A stretch of DNA of 64,000 bases from Alphaproteobacteria bacterium (lineage in GTDB: Bacteria; Pseudomonadota; Alphaproteobacteria; GCA-2731375), in assembly GCA_021776235.1 (NCBI GenBank), contig JAJFGG010000161.1, positions 1 through 64,000 of the forward strand, in the 5' to 3' direction. The notes beneath the pieces were generated by a model. The model searched no databases, was not told the DNA's origin, and was given only the letters and a program-made list of their open reading frames with translations. The position numbers and the translations under genes are program-made. The stretch's first letter is position 1, and every line of letters begins with the position of its first letter. This document shows, one piece after another, positions 1 through 8,370 of this stretch.

Positions 1-183
1 GACCAGCGCGGTGTTCAAAGCCGTCTGCGCATCCCAGCCACGGTCCAGAAGGATTTGTGTACCTTCGGCGATTTCATCGGCCAAGCCGTCGTAGATGTCA
101 TCGTGCATCTGCGCGACCAGGTCTTCATCACTCAATGCGGCCAGATCAATATCATCCTGGGCCTGGGTCGTTTCCGCCGCCAT
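1..183 (-). CDS. corrinoid (B12)-binding protein, N-terminal part, cut by window edge
   Basis: Only the first 61 codons are present; the gene runs off the left edge. The translation contains LSDEDLVAQMHDDIYDGLAD followed by EIAEGTQILLDRGWDAQ. This is typical of the helical cap domain that precedes the B12-binding domain in methyltransferase-associated corrinoid proteins (MtbC/MttC-like). Such proteins carry a methyl group on cobalamin between a methyltransferase and a folate or activating partner. The ATG at 183 has GGAG eight bases upstream; an in-frame ATG at 210 would add nine residues but has no ribosome site. The B12-binding motif would lie outside the window, so the family call rests on the cap domain alone. 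Confidence 0.6.
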   Translation of the reverse strand, partial: MAAETTQAQDDIDLAALSDEDLVAQMHDDIYDGLADEIAEGTQILLDRGWDAQTALNTALV

Positions 184-210
184 ATCCCCAACTCCGAACG
201 GTGCCAACAT

Positions 211-610
211 AGACTGCGCAATTATTACCTACCATTGCGAGCAAGGCGTATTTTGGACTGATCCCGCCATCCTACTATCGCTGGCGAGACCAAGACTGTA
301 CGATTCACGACATACTTCGCGTTTGTCGGCGGTTGCGGAGCAGTTGTTGCCGCTCGATAGCCGATCACGTTAAGTCACATACGCCCATGGTTTCAGAGTA
401 AACGCTGCGCCAAACCGGTACCACCCTGGCACCCGGGCACGGCCCAGGGCGGGCATCGGTGGGTGCTGCCTACACGACCACATTTCGGCTTTTGCGTATG
501 GAAATGTTGGCGCATTATCCGAGAATGGTATTACAACTAGAGCTCAATTTTTGGTTCTTCAATCCTGACTGAACTAAGATGGGTTTATTGGCACGAAGGG
601 AAGTGAGACC
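211..610. other. intergenic region between divergent genes
   Basis: About 400 bases without a convincing gene separate the leftward corrinoid protein from the rightward hypothetical protein. It should hold both promoters. Positions 421-475 are GC-rich and can form an imperfect hairpin (CCCTGGC pairing with GCCCAGGG with one bulged base, inside CCACC/GGTGG). I do not recognise a known riboswitch. The ribosome-binding site of the next gene (AAGGGAAGTGAG) lies at about 595-606. Confidence 0.5.
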
Positions 611-1189
611 ATGTCTGCAGATTCAAATCTTGTGCTCTGCTGCGGTGAGAATCCATTTATTCGTCTTTCGGATACGGACGGCGGGCCGGAAACAACGGTC
701 GCCAGTTTTTGGCGAAATGTCATGTCCCCTGCCGGACCAGGCCATGTGCTTTATCTGAAGAGCGAATTAACGGACGACAGTTGGCGAATTTGGTCCGACA
801 ACATTGCTATGGCGCGTTGGCTGCAAGAGACGATCCAGGGCGTGTTGATCCCGGAGTTGACCGACCTGGATATTCCGGTGGAGGAGGCGGCTTTTGAAAA
901 GGATGGCGATCCGCATCGTTTCTATACCGAGTATGTGACAGCCGAGGAGACGAGCCTCTCGCTAACGTGGTTCAATCTTGGCGATCCTCTGATGATCCAT
1001 ACCCAGCCCGGGACAGGGGCCGGAGAACGGCCCTATGGCGTCAACACGGTCCTCATCCCGGCGTCGGGGACACGTCTGGTCCTGGACGGCGCCCAAGCCG
1101 GCGGCCGGTCATGGCAACGGGAGCGCGACGGACGGCCCTTCAGTACCTCCGCGCTGGCGTTTTGTGAGAGTTGGACAGAGGCGCGCTAG
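611..1189 (+). CDS. hypothetical protein, 192 aa
   Basis: I do not recognise the family. The ATG at 611 is preceded by a good AAGGGAAGTGAG ribosome site. There is no signal peptide or membrane segment, and the composition is that of a soluble acidic cytoplasmic protein. Tryptophan-rich patches such as DDSWRIWSDNIAMARWLQET and a C-terminal stretch with small-residue turns suggest a compact mixed alpha/beta fold. It ends 17 bases before the next gene, a DUF1194 protein, on the same strand, so the two may be co-transcribed. Codon use matches the neighbours. Confidence 0.65.
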   Translation: MSADSNLVLCCGENPFIRLSDTDGGPETTVASFWRNVMSPAGPGHVLYLKSELTDDSWRIWSDNIAMARWLQETIQGVLIPELTDLDIPVEEAAFEKDGDPHRFYTEYVTAEETSLSLTWFNLGDPLMIHTQPGTGAGERPYGVNTVLIPASGTRLVLDGAQAGGRSWQRERDGRPFSTSALAFCESWTEAR

Positions 1190-1206
1190 GTTAGCTCGGC
1201 GCTGGT

Positions 1207-2037
1207 ATGTGCAGCGGGTTGGGGATCGGCTGGAATTTGACCGTGTATGGCGCCTTCAGAATCTCTATCGGTTTTCCAAAGTGTGGGTACGTCGCCCTAA
1301 CGATCATTTTGTCGATCGGCTTCGTCGCGGTCAGCGCCCTGCGCACGGCGGCCGCGGAAACCGTTGATCTGGCTTTGGTGCTGGGGATCGACTGTTCCTA
1401 CAGTGTCGATCAAACGGAATACGATTTGCAGGTCGACGGTTTGGCCAGTGCCTTCCGAAATTCCGAAGTTATTGCCGCCATCGCTGCCGGCCGCAACAGA
1501 CGCATAGGCGTTTCCCTGGTGCAATGGGCCGATAGCCTCAGCCAGGTCACGGTGATCCCCTGGCGTGTTGTTGGCGGCGTACGAAGCGCCCAGCAGTTGG
1601 CAGACGAAATTGCGCGTACGCCCCGTATGGTGAGCGGTGGGGGTACTTCGATTACCGGGATTATTGCCTATGGCTACCGGTTGTTGGGCCGCCTGCCGTT
1701 CGCTGCCCACCGCATGGCGATTGACATCGTTGCCGATGGCCGCAACAACAACGGCGGCGATCCCCGCGCCGCCCGTGATCTGCTCAGATCCCAGGGCATT
1801 ACCATCAACGGCCTAACGATCCTGAACGAAATTCAAACACTGGACATTTACTTCCGGCGCAACATTGTCGGCGGGCCTGGACATTTTGTCATAAAGGCGA
1901 ATGGCTACGAGCAGTTCGACGAGGCCATTTTGCGGAAGCTGCGCCAGGAGATTTTGGGGCCAGGCATCGCAGCGCTGCCCGGAAATACTCTAACCGGGAC
2001 TTATGCCGCGCAGACGCTCGCCTCTTCGACGCAATAA
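1207..2037 (+). CDS. DUF1194 family, VWA-like secreted protein
   Basis: A hydrophobic export segment (YVALTIILSIGFVAVSALRT, ending near AAA) is followed by DLALVLGIDCSYSVDQTEYD, a von Willebrand factor A-like start with the metal-binding D-x-S-x-S motif. The rest (RIGVSLVQWADS, GGGTSITGIIAYG, DIVADGRNNNGGDP) matches the DUF1194 family of alphaproteobacterial periplasmic proteins, whose function is unknown. At 276 aa it has the usual length. The start is uncertain: ATG 1207 gives a long N-terminal tail, and GTG 1243 would place the signal peptide more conventionally. The last 48 bases overlap the 3' end of the opposite-strand permease gene, a tail-to-tail overlap. Confidence 0.8.
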   Translation: MCSGLGIGWNLTVYGAFRISIGFPKCGYVALTIILSIGFVAVSALRTAAAETVDLALVLGIDCSYSVDQTEYDLQVDGLASAFRNSEVIAAIAAGRNRRIGVSLVQWADSLSQVTVIPWRVVGGVRSAQQLADEIARTPRMVSGGGTSITGIIAYGYRLLGRLPFAAHRMAIDIVADGRNNNGGDPRAARDLLRSQGITINGLTILNEIQTLDIYFRRNIVGGPGHFVIKANGYEQFDEAILRKLRQEILGPGIAALPGNTLTGTYAAQTLASSTQ

Positions 2038-2841
2038 TTCCAACGTCGCCAGCAAAGCAATCGAAATCATCACCAGAATTGTCGCTACGGCCAAAATGGT
2101 CGGGCTGATCTGTTCGCGAATGCCGGACCACATTTGACGCGGTATGGTGCGTTGGTCGAACCCGGCCAGGAACAGCACGACCACGACTTCATCAAACGAA
2201 GTGATGAAGGCGAAAAGGGCGCCCGAAATCACGCCGGGCAAAATCAAGGGCATGATGACCTTGAAGAATGTCGTTGTCGGCCCGGCGCCCAGGTTGGCCG
2301 AGGCCCGAGTCAGGGAATGATCAAAACCGACCAGCGTGGCAGTAACGGTAATGACCACAAAGGGTGTGCCCAGGGTCGTATGGGCAAGAATGATGCCCAG
2401 GAAGGTCTGATCCAGGCCGATATTGGAATAGAAGAAATACATGCCCGCGGCGGAAATAATCAGCGGGACGATCATCGGCGAAATCAGCAGGCCCATGGTG
2501 AGGGAGCGGTAGGGCATATTGGCATTGCTCAAACCCAAGGCCGCGAGAGTACCAAGGATGGTCGCTAGAATGGTTGAGGCGATGGCGATGATAAAGCTGT
2601 TCTTAACGGAATGGGTCCATTGGGTGTTGGAAATGAAATCCTCATACCAGCGCATCGAATAGGCGTCCGGATCGAAGGTCAGCATGCCCTGGGTGAAGGT
2701 GAAGTAGGGCTCCACATTGAAGCTCAGGGGGATGATCACCAGGATGGGCGTGATTAGGAAGATGAAGATGCAGGCGCAGATGAGACGGAAGGCGTAATAC
2801 CAGCTCGTCTCCAGGGGTCCGGCATAGGAAGGTAGGGCCAT
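1990..2841 (-). CDS. potC: ABC transporter permease, PotC-type
   Basis: Inner-membrane subunit of a spermidine/putrescine-type importer. It has about six transmembrane helices and the conserved cytoplasmic loop ASANLGAGPTTTFFKVIMPL, which docks onto the ATPase (EAA motif). Length 283 aa fits the PotC/PotI family. It is the last gene of a four-gene operon on the minus strand and starts 4 bases after the upstream permease stop, so translation is probably coupled. Its final 16 codons overlap the DUF1194 gene on the other strand. The exact ligand cannot be told from the sequence: polyamines are the family norm, but related systems take up GABA, betaines and other small cations. Confidence 0.85.
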   Translation of the reverse strand: MALPSYAGPLETSWYYAFRLICACIFIFLITPILVIIPLSFNVEPYFTFTQGMLTFDPDAYSMRWYEDFISNTQWTHSVKNSFIIAIASTILATILGTLAALGLSNANMPYRSLTMGLLISPMIVPLIISAAGMYFFYSNIGLDQTFLGIILAHTTLGTPFVVITVTATLVGFDHSLTRASANLGAGPTTTFFKVIMPLILPGVISGALFAFITSFDEVVVVLFLAGFDQRTIPRQMWSGIREQISPTILAVATILVMISIALLATLELLRRRGERLRGISPG

Positions 2842-2845
2842 GGTT

Positions 2846-4108
2846 CTATCCCAGCCTCATGTTATCGATGCCGACAATTCTGTTGTACAACAGATACAGC
2901 GCCAGCACCGAAGCCAACAATAAAGCGCCCAACGCACCGGCCAAGCCCCAGTTCAATGATGATTGCATGTGATAGGCGATCTGGTTCGATATTAATGTAC
3001 CGTCCGTGCCGCCCACCAGGGCCGGGGTGATGTAGTAGCCGATGGACAGAATGAAGACGAGGACACTGCCCGCACCGATCCCCGACAGGGTTTGCGGCAT
3101 ATAGACCCGCACGAACGCCACGACCGGATTGGCCCCAAGCGACAGGGCCGCCCGCATATAGGTCGGCGGTATGGTCTTCATGACGCTGTATAGCGGCAGC
3201 ACCATGAAGGGCAGCAAAATGTGCGTCATGGCGATGATGGTGCCGGTCAGATTATGAATGAGCTGCAATCTGTTGTCGTCATCCACCATGCCGAAAAAGA
3301 CAAACAGATCGTTCAGAACGCCCTGGCTTTGCAACATGGCAATCCAGGCGGTAGTGCGAACCAGCAAAGATGTCCAGAACGGCAACAGGACAAAAATCAT
3401 CAGCAGGTTGGAATAACGCAGCGGCAGGGTTGCCAGCAGGAAAGCGATTGGATAGGCCAGAATGACGCAGATTATCGTGATCGCCAGACTGATGGCAAAC
3501 GTTCGCATGAACAATTTACCATAGATGCGCCGGTTTTCGGGCTGCATGACAATCTCGCCGTTCTTGTCGTATTTCATGTCAACGGCGTTCAAGTAATAGC
3601 CGATGGTATAGGGCGTGGTATTGCGTTTGATCACCGTCCAGGTTTCCAACTGTCCCCATTTTTTGTGCAGCTTCAAGACTTTGGCCTTGTATGGACCGTC
3701 TTTGAGCTTTTTCGATTTACGCGCCGAACCGGTGATCAGGCCACGCATGCCGGATTTCTCGTAGTTCAGGCGGGTACCTACTTTACCGATTTGCCGTGAT
3801 TTCGCGCCGGCCCGCAAATCTGCGACCAGAGCGGCGAAAACCGGCTCTTCGGGAAGATCCTTGCCATCCCAATCCGCCAGAGCAACGGTGGTCTTCGGCA
3901 TCAGGGTTCCCACGTGCCAGTTGTCGACACTGCGGAATGTCATATCGAATATGGGGATCAGGAAGGAGAACAGGACAAACAACATAAGCGGCGCCACCAG
4001 CAAGAGGGCCCGCATGCGGTTCTTGCGCAGAGCCCGGTTCAGGCTGGCCTTCAGAGGTGTGCCGTCAGCGGCAAGAACAACCCCATTGCCCGCAGTCTGG
4101 TCAGTCAT
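2846..4108 (-). CDS. potB: ABC transporter permease, PotB-type, with periplasmic insertion
   Basis: First permease of the importer. A transmembrane helix near residues 34-55 is followed by about 130 mostly polar, lysine-rich residues that lie in the periplasm, then five further helices. The ATPase-docking loop reads LSLGANPVVAFVRVYMPQTL. At 420 aa it is over 100 residues longer than E. coli PotB; the extra length is the insertion between helices 1 and 2, seen in a subset of alphaproteobacterial Pot-type permeases. It lies 92 bases downstream of the binding-protein gene and 4 bases upstream of potC. The insertion could contact the substrate-binding protein, but that is inference. Confidence 0.85.
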   Translation of the reverse strand: MTDQTAGNGVVLAADGTPLKASLNRALRKNRMRALLLVAPLMLFVLFSFLIPIFDMTFRSVDNWHVGTLMPKTTVALADWDGKDLPEEPVFAALVADLRAGAKSRQIGKVGTRLNYEKSGMRGLITGSARKSKKLKDGPYKAKVLKLHKKWGQLETWTVIKRNTTPYTIGYYLNAVDMKYDKNGEIVMQPENRRIYGKLFMRTFAISLAITIICVILAYPIAFLLATLPLRYSNLLMIFVLLPFWTSLLVRTTAWIAMLQSQGVLNDLFVFFGMVDDDNRLQLIHNLTGTIIAMTHILLPFMVLPLYSVMKTIPPTYMRAALSLGANPVVAFVRVYMPQTLSGIGAGSVLVFILSIGYYITPALVGGTDGTLISNQIAYHMQSSLNWGLAGALGALLLASVLALYLLYNRIVGIDNMRLG

Positions 4109-4200
4109 CCTTTTGCCCCGGCAAAATCATTATAGCATAAAATTTCGAATAAGCCGGCGGCGGGGCAGGCTGTCCTGCCCCGCGCACCGTAATGTTGGCC

Positions 4201-5292
4201 TTATTGCAGAAGCCAGGCCGCGAAACGTTCCTTCATTTCATCGGAATTATCGGCCCACCATTTGAAATTGGTGAGGAAGCCCTGGTCGGCATACTTGGTC
4301 GGCATATGCGGGCCCATGTCTATGCCCAGCGTGGCGTGTTTTGAGACCATCGGGCCGGATGACTTCCGGGCCGGACCGTAGGAGATGTATTTCGCCTGAT
4401 CCGCCAGCCGTTGGGTGTCGGTGGAAAATTTCAGGAACTTCATCACCTCATCGACATTCTTGCCCTTGGCAGGAACGGCAAAGCCGTCAATGTCCAGGAC
4501 CTGACCGTCCCACAACATCGCGAACGGCTGTTTCTCCTCCGCGATGGCCGAGAACCAGCGGCCATTGTAGCCGGTGCCGAAAACCGCCTCGCCGTCGGCC
4601 AGCAGTTGCGGCGGTACCGCGCCGACCGTCCACCAGATCACATCCTTCTTGATGGTGGCGAGTTTGGCGAATGCGCGGTCCTTGCCTTCATCGGTATCGA
4701 GAACGTCATAGACCTTGGCCAGGGGCACACCATCCGCCAGCAGGGCCCATTCCAGATTATTCACCGGACTTTTCTGCAGCGTGCGTTTGCCGGGGAAGTT
4801 CTTGGTGTCGAACACGTCCTTGATGGAGGTCGGTTTCTTGCCACTCCAGGCGTCCGCGCGATAGGCGAAGACCGTGGAATAGATAATCAGCGGAACAAAA
4901 CACTCCGACTGCAGAGTACCGTCAAGGAAATCCTTCGAGGCGGGTGTGCCGTCCGGCGCCGCGGCCATTTCCTTATCGATGTTGATGGGACGGAACATAC
5001 CCTCGTCACAGCCGGTAATGGCGTCGGACAGAACGACATCAACCAGATCCCAGGTCACATTGCCGGCTTCGGTCTGTGCCCGCATTTCGGCCAGACCGCC
5101 GCTGTAATCGATAGAGTTGATCTTCACACCGGTCTTCTTGGTGTAGGGCTTGTGATAGGCATTTATCTGACTGGCGGTATAGGCCCCGCCCCATGACACC
5201 ACGTTAAGGTCGACGGCATGAGCCGACCATGCCATGGTGGCAACGGCAACGCTCGTGATGGCGATTGCCGAAGATTTCAAGATTTTTTTCAT
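4201..5292 (-). CDS. potD: ABC transporter substrate-binding protein, PotD-type
   Basis: Periplasmic receptor of the importer, 363 aa. The start chosen is ATG at 5292 (MKKILKSSAIAITSV), with AGGGAG upstream and a signal peptide cleaved near AWSAHA-VDLNV. An upstream in-frame start would add 35 residues before the signal peptide and is unlikely. The mature protein has the PotD/PotF pattern LNVVSWGGAYTASQINAYHK near its N terminus and an FAVPAKGKNVDEVMKFLKF region typical of family 1 binding proteins. It sits between the ATPase and the first permease, a common order in alphaproteobacteria. The ligand class (polyamine or related cationic or zwitterionic solute) is inferred from the family. Confidence 0.85.
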   Translation of the reverse strand: MKKILKSSAIAITSVAVATMAWSAHAVDLNVVSWGGAYTASQINAYHKPYTKKTGVKINSIDYSGGLAEMRAQTEAGNVTWDLVDVVLSDAITGCDEGMFRPINIDKEMAAAPDGTPASKDFLDGTLQSECFVPLIIYSTVFAYRADAWSGKKPTSIKDVFDTKNFPGKRTLQKSPVNNLEWALLADGVPLAKVYDVLDTDEGKDRAFAKLATIKKDVIWWTVGAVPPQLLADGEAVFGTGYNGRWFSAIAEEKQPFAMLWDGQVLDIDGFAVPAKGKNVDEVMKFLKFSTDTQRLADQAKYISYGPARKSSGPMVSKHATLGIDMGPHMPTKYADQGFLTNFKWWADNSDEMKERFAAWLLQ

Positions 5293-5375
5293 TGCTAGAG
5301 TTCTCCCTTGTTCATGTTTCACAGTTTTTAATCCGCCCCGATTATCCGGACGCATTTCCGTTGTCTTCCACCCTC

Positions 5376-6470
5376 TTACGCATCCAAGGCCCGGCAATCC
5401 TCCGCTTCCCAGCCGATCTGGGTCACTTCGCCTTCCTTGAGATGCACATGGCCGTGCGAATTGGGCACCTTGACGATGAACTCATCGTTGCCCGAAAGGC
5501 TCACCCGGCTGCGGATGTGATCGCCCAGATAAATTAATTCCACGACCTTGGCTTCCAGGGAATTCGCCGATTGTCCCGGCGCCGCACCGATGGTCACCCG
5601 CTCCGGTCGAAGCGATAAAGTGGTGCGCGAGCCGACGCCATCCACATTGACGCTCAACGCCTTCACCATGCCGCCGCCGCCTTCCAGCTCCACCTGGCAG
5701 AAATCGCCGTCGATGGCCTTGATTTCGCCGAACAGCCGATTGTTCTCGCCAATGAAACCGGCGACGAAGGCATTCATGGGTTTTTCATAAAGTTCGTCGG
5801 GCGGGGCCAGTTGCTGCACGATACCGTCATCAAATACGGCAATGCGGTTCGACATGGTCAATGCTTCGGACTGATCATGGGTGACATAGACCATGGTCAC
5901 TTGCAGTTCCTCATGAATATGCTTGATTTCATACTGCATCTCTTCGCGCAAATTCTTGTCCAGGGCGCCCAGCGGCTCGTCCATCAGGACCAGTTGCGGC
6001 CTGAATACCAGGGCGCGGGCCACCGCCACACGTTGCTGCTGTCCGCCGGAAAGCTGCGCGGGACGGCGGTCGCCGAAACCGCCCAGGCGCACCATTTCCA
6101 GGGCGCCATTCACCTTCTCGGAGGTTTCCGATTTGCCCATGCCCCGCACCTGCAGTGGAAACGCCAGGTTCTCCGCCACCGTCATGTGTGGGAATAGGGC
6201 GTAATTCTGGAATACCATGCCGAAGCCGCGCTTGTGCGGCGGTACGTTGTTAATGGGGACGCCGTCCAGATAGATCTCGCCATGGGTTGCAGGCTCGAAG
6301 CCCGCCAGCATCATCAGACAGGTCGTCTTGCCGGAACCCGAGGGCCCCAACATGGTGACGAATTCGCCACGGGCAACATCAAGGTTGAAATCCTTAACGA
6401 CCAGCGTTTCGCCATCGTAGCTTTTTTGCACGGAATCGAATTTGACAAGCGTATCCGACGCTTCAGACAT
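5376..6470 (-). CDS. potA: ABC transporter ATP-binding protein, PotA-type
   Basis: Energises the Pot-type importer at the inner face of the membrane. Walker A GPSGSGKTT is at residues 42-50. The signature LSGGQQQRVAVARAL, Walker B LVLMDEPLGALD and switch histidine VTHDQ follow in order. The C-terminal 80 or so residues form a TOBE-like regulatory domain (SLRPERVTIG, LIYLGDHIRSRV). The 364-aa length matches PotA. It is the first gene of the operon, with about 320 non-coding bases upstream, and the binding protein follows after 83 bases. All catalytic motifs are intact. Confidence 0.9.
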   Translation of the reverse strand: MSEASDTLVKFDSVQKSYDGETLVVKDFNLDVARGEFVTMLGPSGSGKTTCLMMLAGFEPATHGEIYLDGVPINNVPPHKRGFGMVFQNYALFPHMTVAENLAFPLQVRGMGKSETSEKVNGALEMVRLGGFGDRRPAQLSGGQQQRVAVARALVFRPQLVLMDEPLGALDKNLREEMQYEIKHIHEELQVTMVYVTHDQSEALTMSNRIAVFDDGIVQQLAPPDELYEKPMNAFVAGFIGENNRLFGEIKAIDGDFCQVELEGGGGMVKALSVNVDGVGSRTTLSLRPERVTIGAAPGQSANSLEAKVVELIYLGDHIRSRVSLSGNDEFIVKVPNSHGHVHLKEGEVTQIGWEAEDCRALDA

Positions 6471-6791
6471 GTAAAATCACCGCCCCTGTTCATTCTTACT
6501 GGGTCGAGACCATTAAGTTGTCACGAGACCCTTATAGACCCGACTGTAACATAAAATTGTCTTAGTGACAGTTCAGAATTATTCGCATTAAACCGGGGTA
6601 TGAAAGGGTTCATGGCGTGGCACTCTGCCGCGGCGGAACCGGGGGCGTCTGGCAACAGTTTGGCGACCGCCTGACCTATGCAATTTTTGCATATCAGCAT
6701 TGCAAACATACCGCATTCCTCGCGTAATATTCGGACCTATATGTGCGCCACCGACGATCAATTAACGCATGCGCCCTTAGGGAGATTTGCC
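6471..6791. promoter_or_regulatory. divergent promoter region of potA and a small gene
   Basis: This 321-base stretch contains no convincing gene and must hold the potA promoter (leftward) and that of the small rightward gene at 6792. A perfect inverted repeat, TATGCAA-TTT-TTGCATA, spans 6677-6693 and is followed by another TTGCAA at 6700-6705. It looks like a transcription-factor operator. A rightward promoter could use TTGCAA (6700) and TAATAT (6725), but the 19-base spacing is long. The remaining sequence is unremarkable. Confidence 0.45.
6677..6693. promoter_or_regulatory. perfect 7+3+7 inverted repeat, candidate operator
   Basis: TATGCAA and TTGCATA are exact inverted copies separated by TTT. 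A further half site, TTGCAA, follows at 6700. The site lies about 207 bases upstream of potA and about 100 bases upstream of the small gene at 6792. Dimeric repressors of the GntR or LysR type bind such palindromes, but no regulator gene is adjacent, so the binding protein is unknown. Confidence 0.4.
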
Positions 6792-7028
6792 ATGAACGTT
6801 CAACCAAACACAGTATCGCTGGCGCCCCATTCGGTGCTCGTTTCCAGCCTTAGCGACATCATCGCGCCCATTGCGATTGCAATGTCCACGGCCATCGTTG
6901 CTGCATTTTCGCGGGCCAAAAGGCTCGGTCAATCTGGGCCTGCGAAGCCGGTCGGAATTCACGCGCCCCATGTTGCCATGGTTATGGTGCCCGGTAACTT
7001 TGTGACGGGTCCGTTCACCCACCGTTAA
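6792..7028 (+). CDS. small orphan protein, 78 aa
   Basis: Not a family I recognise. The ATG is preceded by AGGGAGA at good spacing, and the frame ends 28 bases before a strong intrinsic terminator on the same strand, so the unit looks like a genuine monocistronic gene. The N-terminal third is polar. Residues about 19-41 (SLSDIIAPIAIAMSTAIVAA) form a hydrophobic segment able to span or lie on a membrane. The C-terminal half is basic and histidine-containing (FSRAKRLGQ, GPFTHR). It stands alone between the potA promoter and the convergent M24 gene. It could be a small membrane or stress protein; no function can be assigned. Confidence 0.5.
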   Translation: MNVQPNTVSLAPHSVLVSSLSDIIAPIAIAMSTAIVAAFSRAKRLGQSGPAKPVGIHAPHVAMVMVPGNFVTGPFTHR

Positions 7029-7056
7029 AGGTCTTTTCCTTGAGTCTGTTGATGAC

Positions 7057-7083
7057 GGCCGGTCCGTTGGGCCGGCCATTTTT
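7057..7083 (+). terminator. intrinsic terminator of the small gene
   Basis: GGCCGGTCC and GGGCCGGCC pair over nine positions, with one G-U pair, around a GTT loop, followed at once by ATTTTT. This is a classic rightward rho-independent terminator. The stem could also help stop leftward transcription from the convergent M24 gene, although no U-tract is present in that direction. Confidence 0.8.
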
Positions 7084-7096
7084 CGCTCTTCGGAAG

Positions 7097-8248
7097 CTAC
7101 CGCACAGCCAGATCAAGCGACGCTGAGGACAGTCTTTCGTTGCCATTGTCGGTGACGATCACCGTCTCGCCCAATGTCATGGCGAGGCCCGCGGCGCTGT
7201 CCATCAATATCATATGCAGGAAAAATACCATTCCTGGCGCGGCCAGGACGGGGTTGCCATGATAGAACATGGGTCTATCCACCCAGATTGGCGCAAAAAC
7301 AGCACCCAGGGAATAGCCGCAGGCGTTCAGGCGGGCTTGCTTCAGGCCCGCATCATCCATGACTTTTGCATGGGCATCAAAGACCTCGCCGATCGGTCGG
7401 CCCGCGGTGAGAGCGGCCTTGCAGGATGCCAATGCCTCAACACAGGCGCCATACATATGCCATTGATGCGGTGACGCCTCACCAACAACAATGGTGCGCA
7501 TCATGCAAGCGTGATAGTGCCGGTAGGCGCCTGCGAACTCCAAGGTCAATTGATCCCGGGGCTGCAAGACTTTCCGCCCGCTAAAATAGCGGCATAACAA
7601 TGCGTCCGCGCCCGAACCGACAATGAATTCATTGCCGGCATAGTCACCACCGCCTCGAAACACCGCACCCTGCATCGCGGCCAGGATATCGCCCTCATCG
7701 GCGCCGGCGGCTGTGGTGTCGAGCGCTTCGCGCCAGGCGTCATCGGCAAGTTCACCCGCACGCCGTACATAGTCCAGTTCGCGCGGGCTTTTTATCAGGC
7801 GCTGCATACTGACCAGGTCGGATGCGTCCTCGAGAGAGCAAAACCCATCCAGGGTGGCATTCAATATCATGCCGTTCTTGGCGTTTAGACCATAGGCGTC
7901 ATATTCGACCCCTAGGTGGTGGCCGGCGCATCCGCGGTCACGCAGAACGGATTTCAGGTCATCGCACGGCTTGGCGGCGTCTCCGTCGATCCAGATCCGG
8001 ATATCGTCGATAATGCTGGTATTCTGCGCCTGGCGTAAATCCGGCGCGCGGGTGAGCAGCGTCAATCGCCCGTCGGCGCCAAGAAAAAGACACTGAAAAA
8101 AACAAAATCCAAATGTGTCATAGCCAGTCAGATAGTACATGCTTTCCTGGCGGAACATCAAAAGGCCGTCGAGACCGCGGTCCTGCAGCATCGAAACCGT
8201 CGCCGATATACGTTGCTGATATTCTGATAGGTCAAAATGAAGTGCCAT
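7097..8248 (-). CDS. creatinase-like M24 family hydrolase
   Basis: A pita-bread-fold (M24) protein of 383 aa: a creatinase N-terminal domain (RGLDGLLMFRQESMYYLTGY) followed by the catalytic half. At the usual metal-site segment it reads LEFAGAYRHYHACMMRT, so the second aspartate of the dinuclear site (normally D-x-TRT) is absent. This places it with creatinase and ectoine hydrolase, which act without metals on C-N bonds of small molecules, rather than with true aminopeptidases. It lies 122 bases downstream of doeB in the same direction and resembles DoeA over the first 60 residues. It may serve ectoine or a related amidine or betaine-like compound. The ATG at 8248 has only a weak ribosome site. 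Confidence 0.75.
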   Translation of the reverse strand: MALHFDLSEYQQRISATVSMLQDRGLDGLLMFRQESMYYLTGYDTFGFCFFQCLFLGADGRLTLLTRAPDLRQAQNTSIIDDIRIWIDGDAAKPCDDLKSVLRDRGCAGHHLGVEYDAYGLNAKNGMILNATLDGFCSLEDASDLVSMQRLIKSPRELDYVRRAGELADDAWREALDTTAAGADEGDILAAMQGAVFRGGGDYAGNEFIVGSGADALLCRYFSGRKVLQPRDQLTLEFAGAYRHYHACMMRTIVVGEASPHQWHMYGACVEALASCKAALTAGRPIGEVFDAHAKVMDDAGLKQARLNACGYSLGAVFAPIWVDRPMFYHGNPVLAAPGMVFFLHMILMDSAAGLAMTLGETVIVTDNGNERLSSASLDLAVR

Positions 8249-8370
8249 GATCTTATCTTTCGATATGCTGCTGCCGCGGTTTTCCGCTAATGCGGGAGGT
8301 CATCCAAAACATAGGGCCATGATGCGAGTGCAGCGGCAGACTGCGGTGCCGTCATGGCCCCGGCCCACGA

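Noticed and set aside
421-480. Possible ZTP (pfl) riboswitch on the minus strand, because of GTCGTG and CCGCCCTGGGC strings
   Set aside because: The spacing is far too short and the second motif has an extra base; the fold does not match the class.
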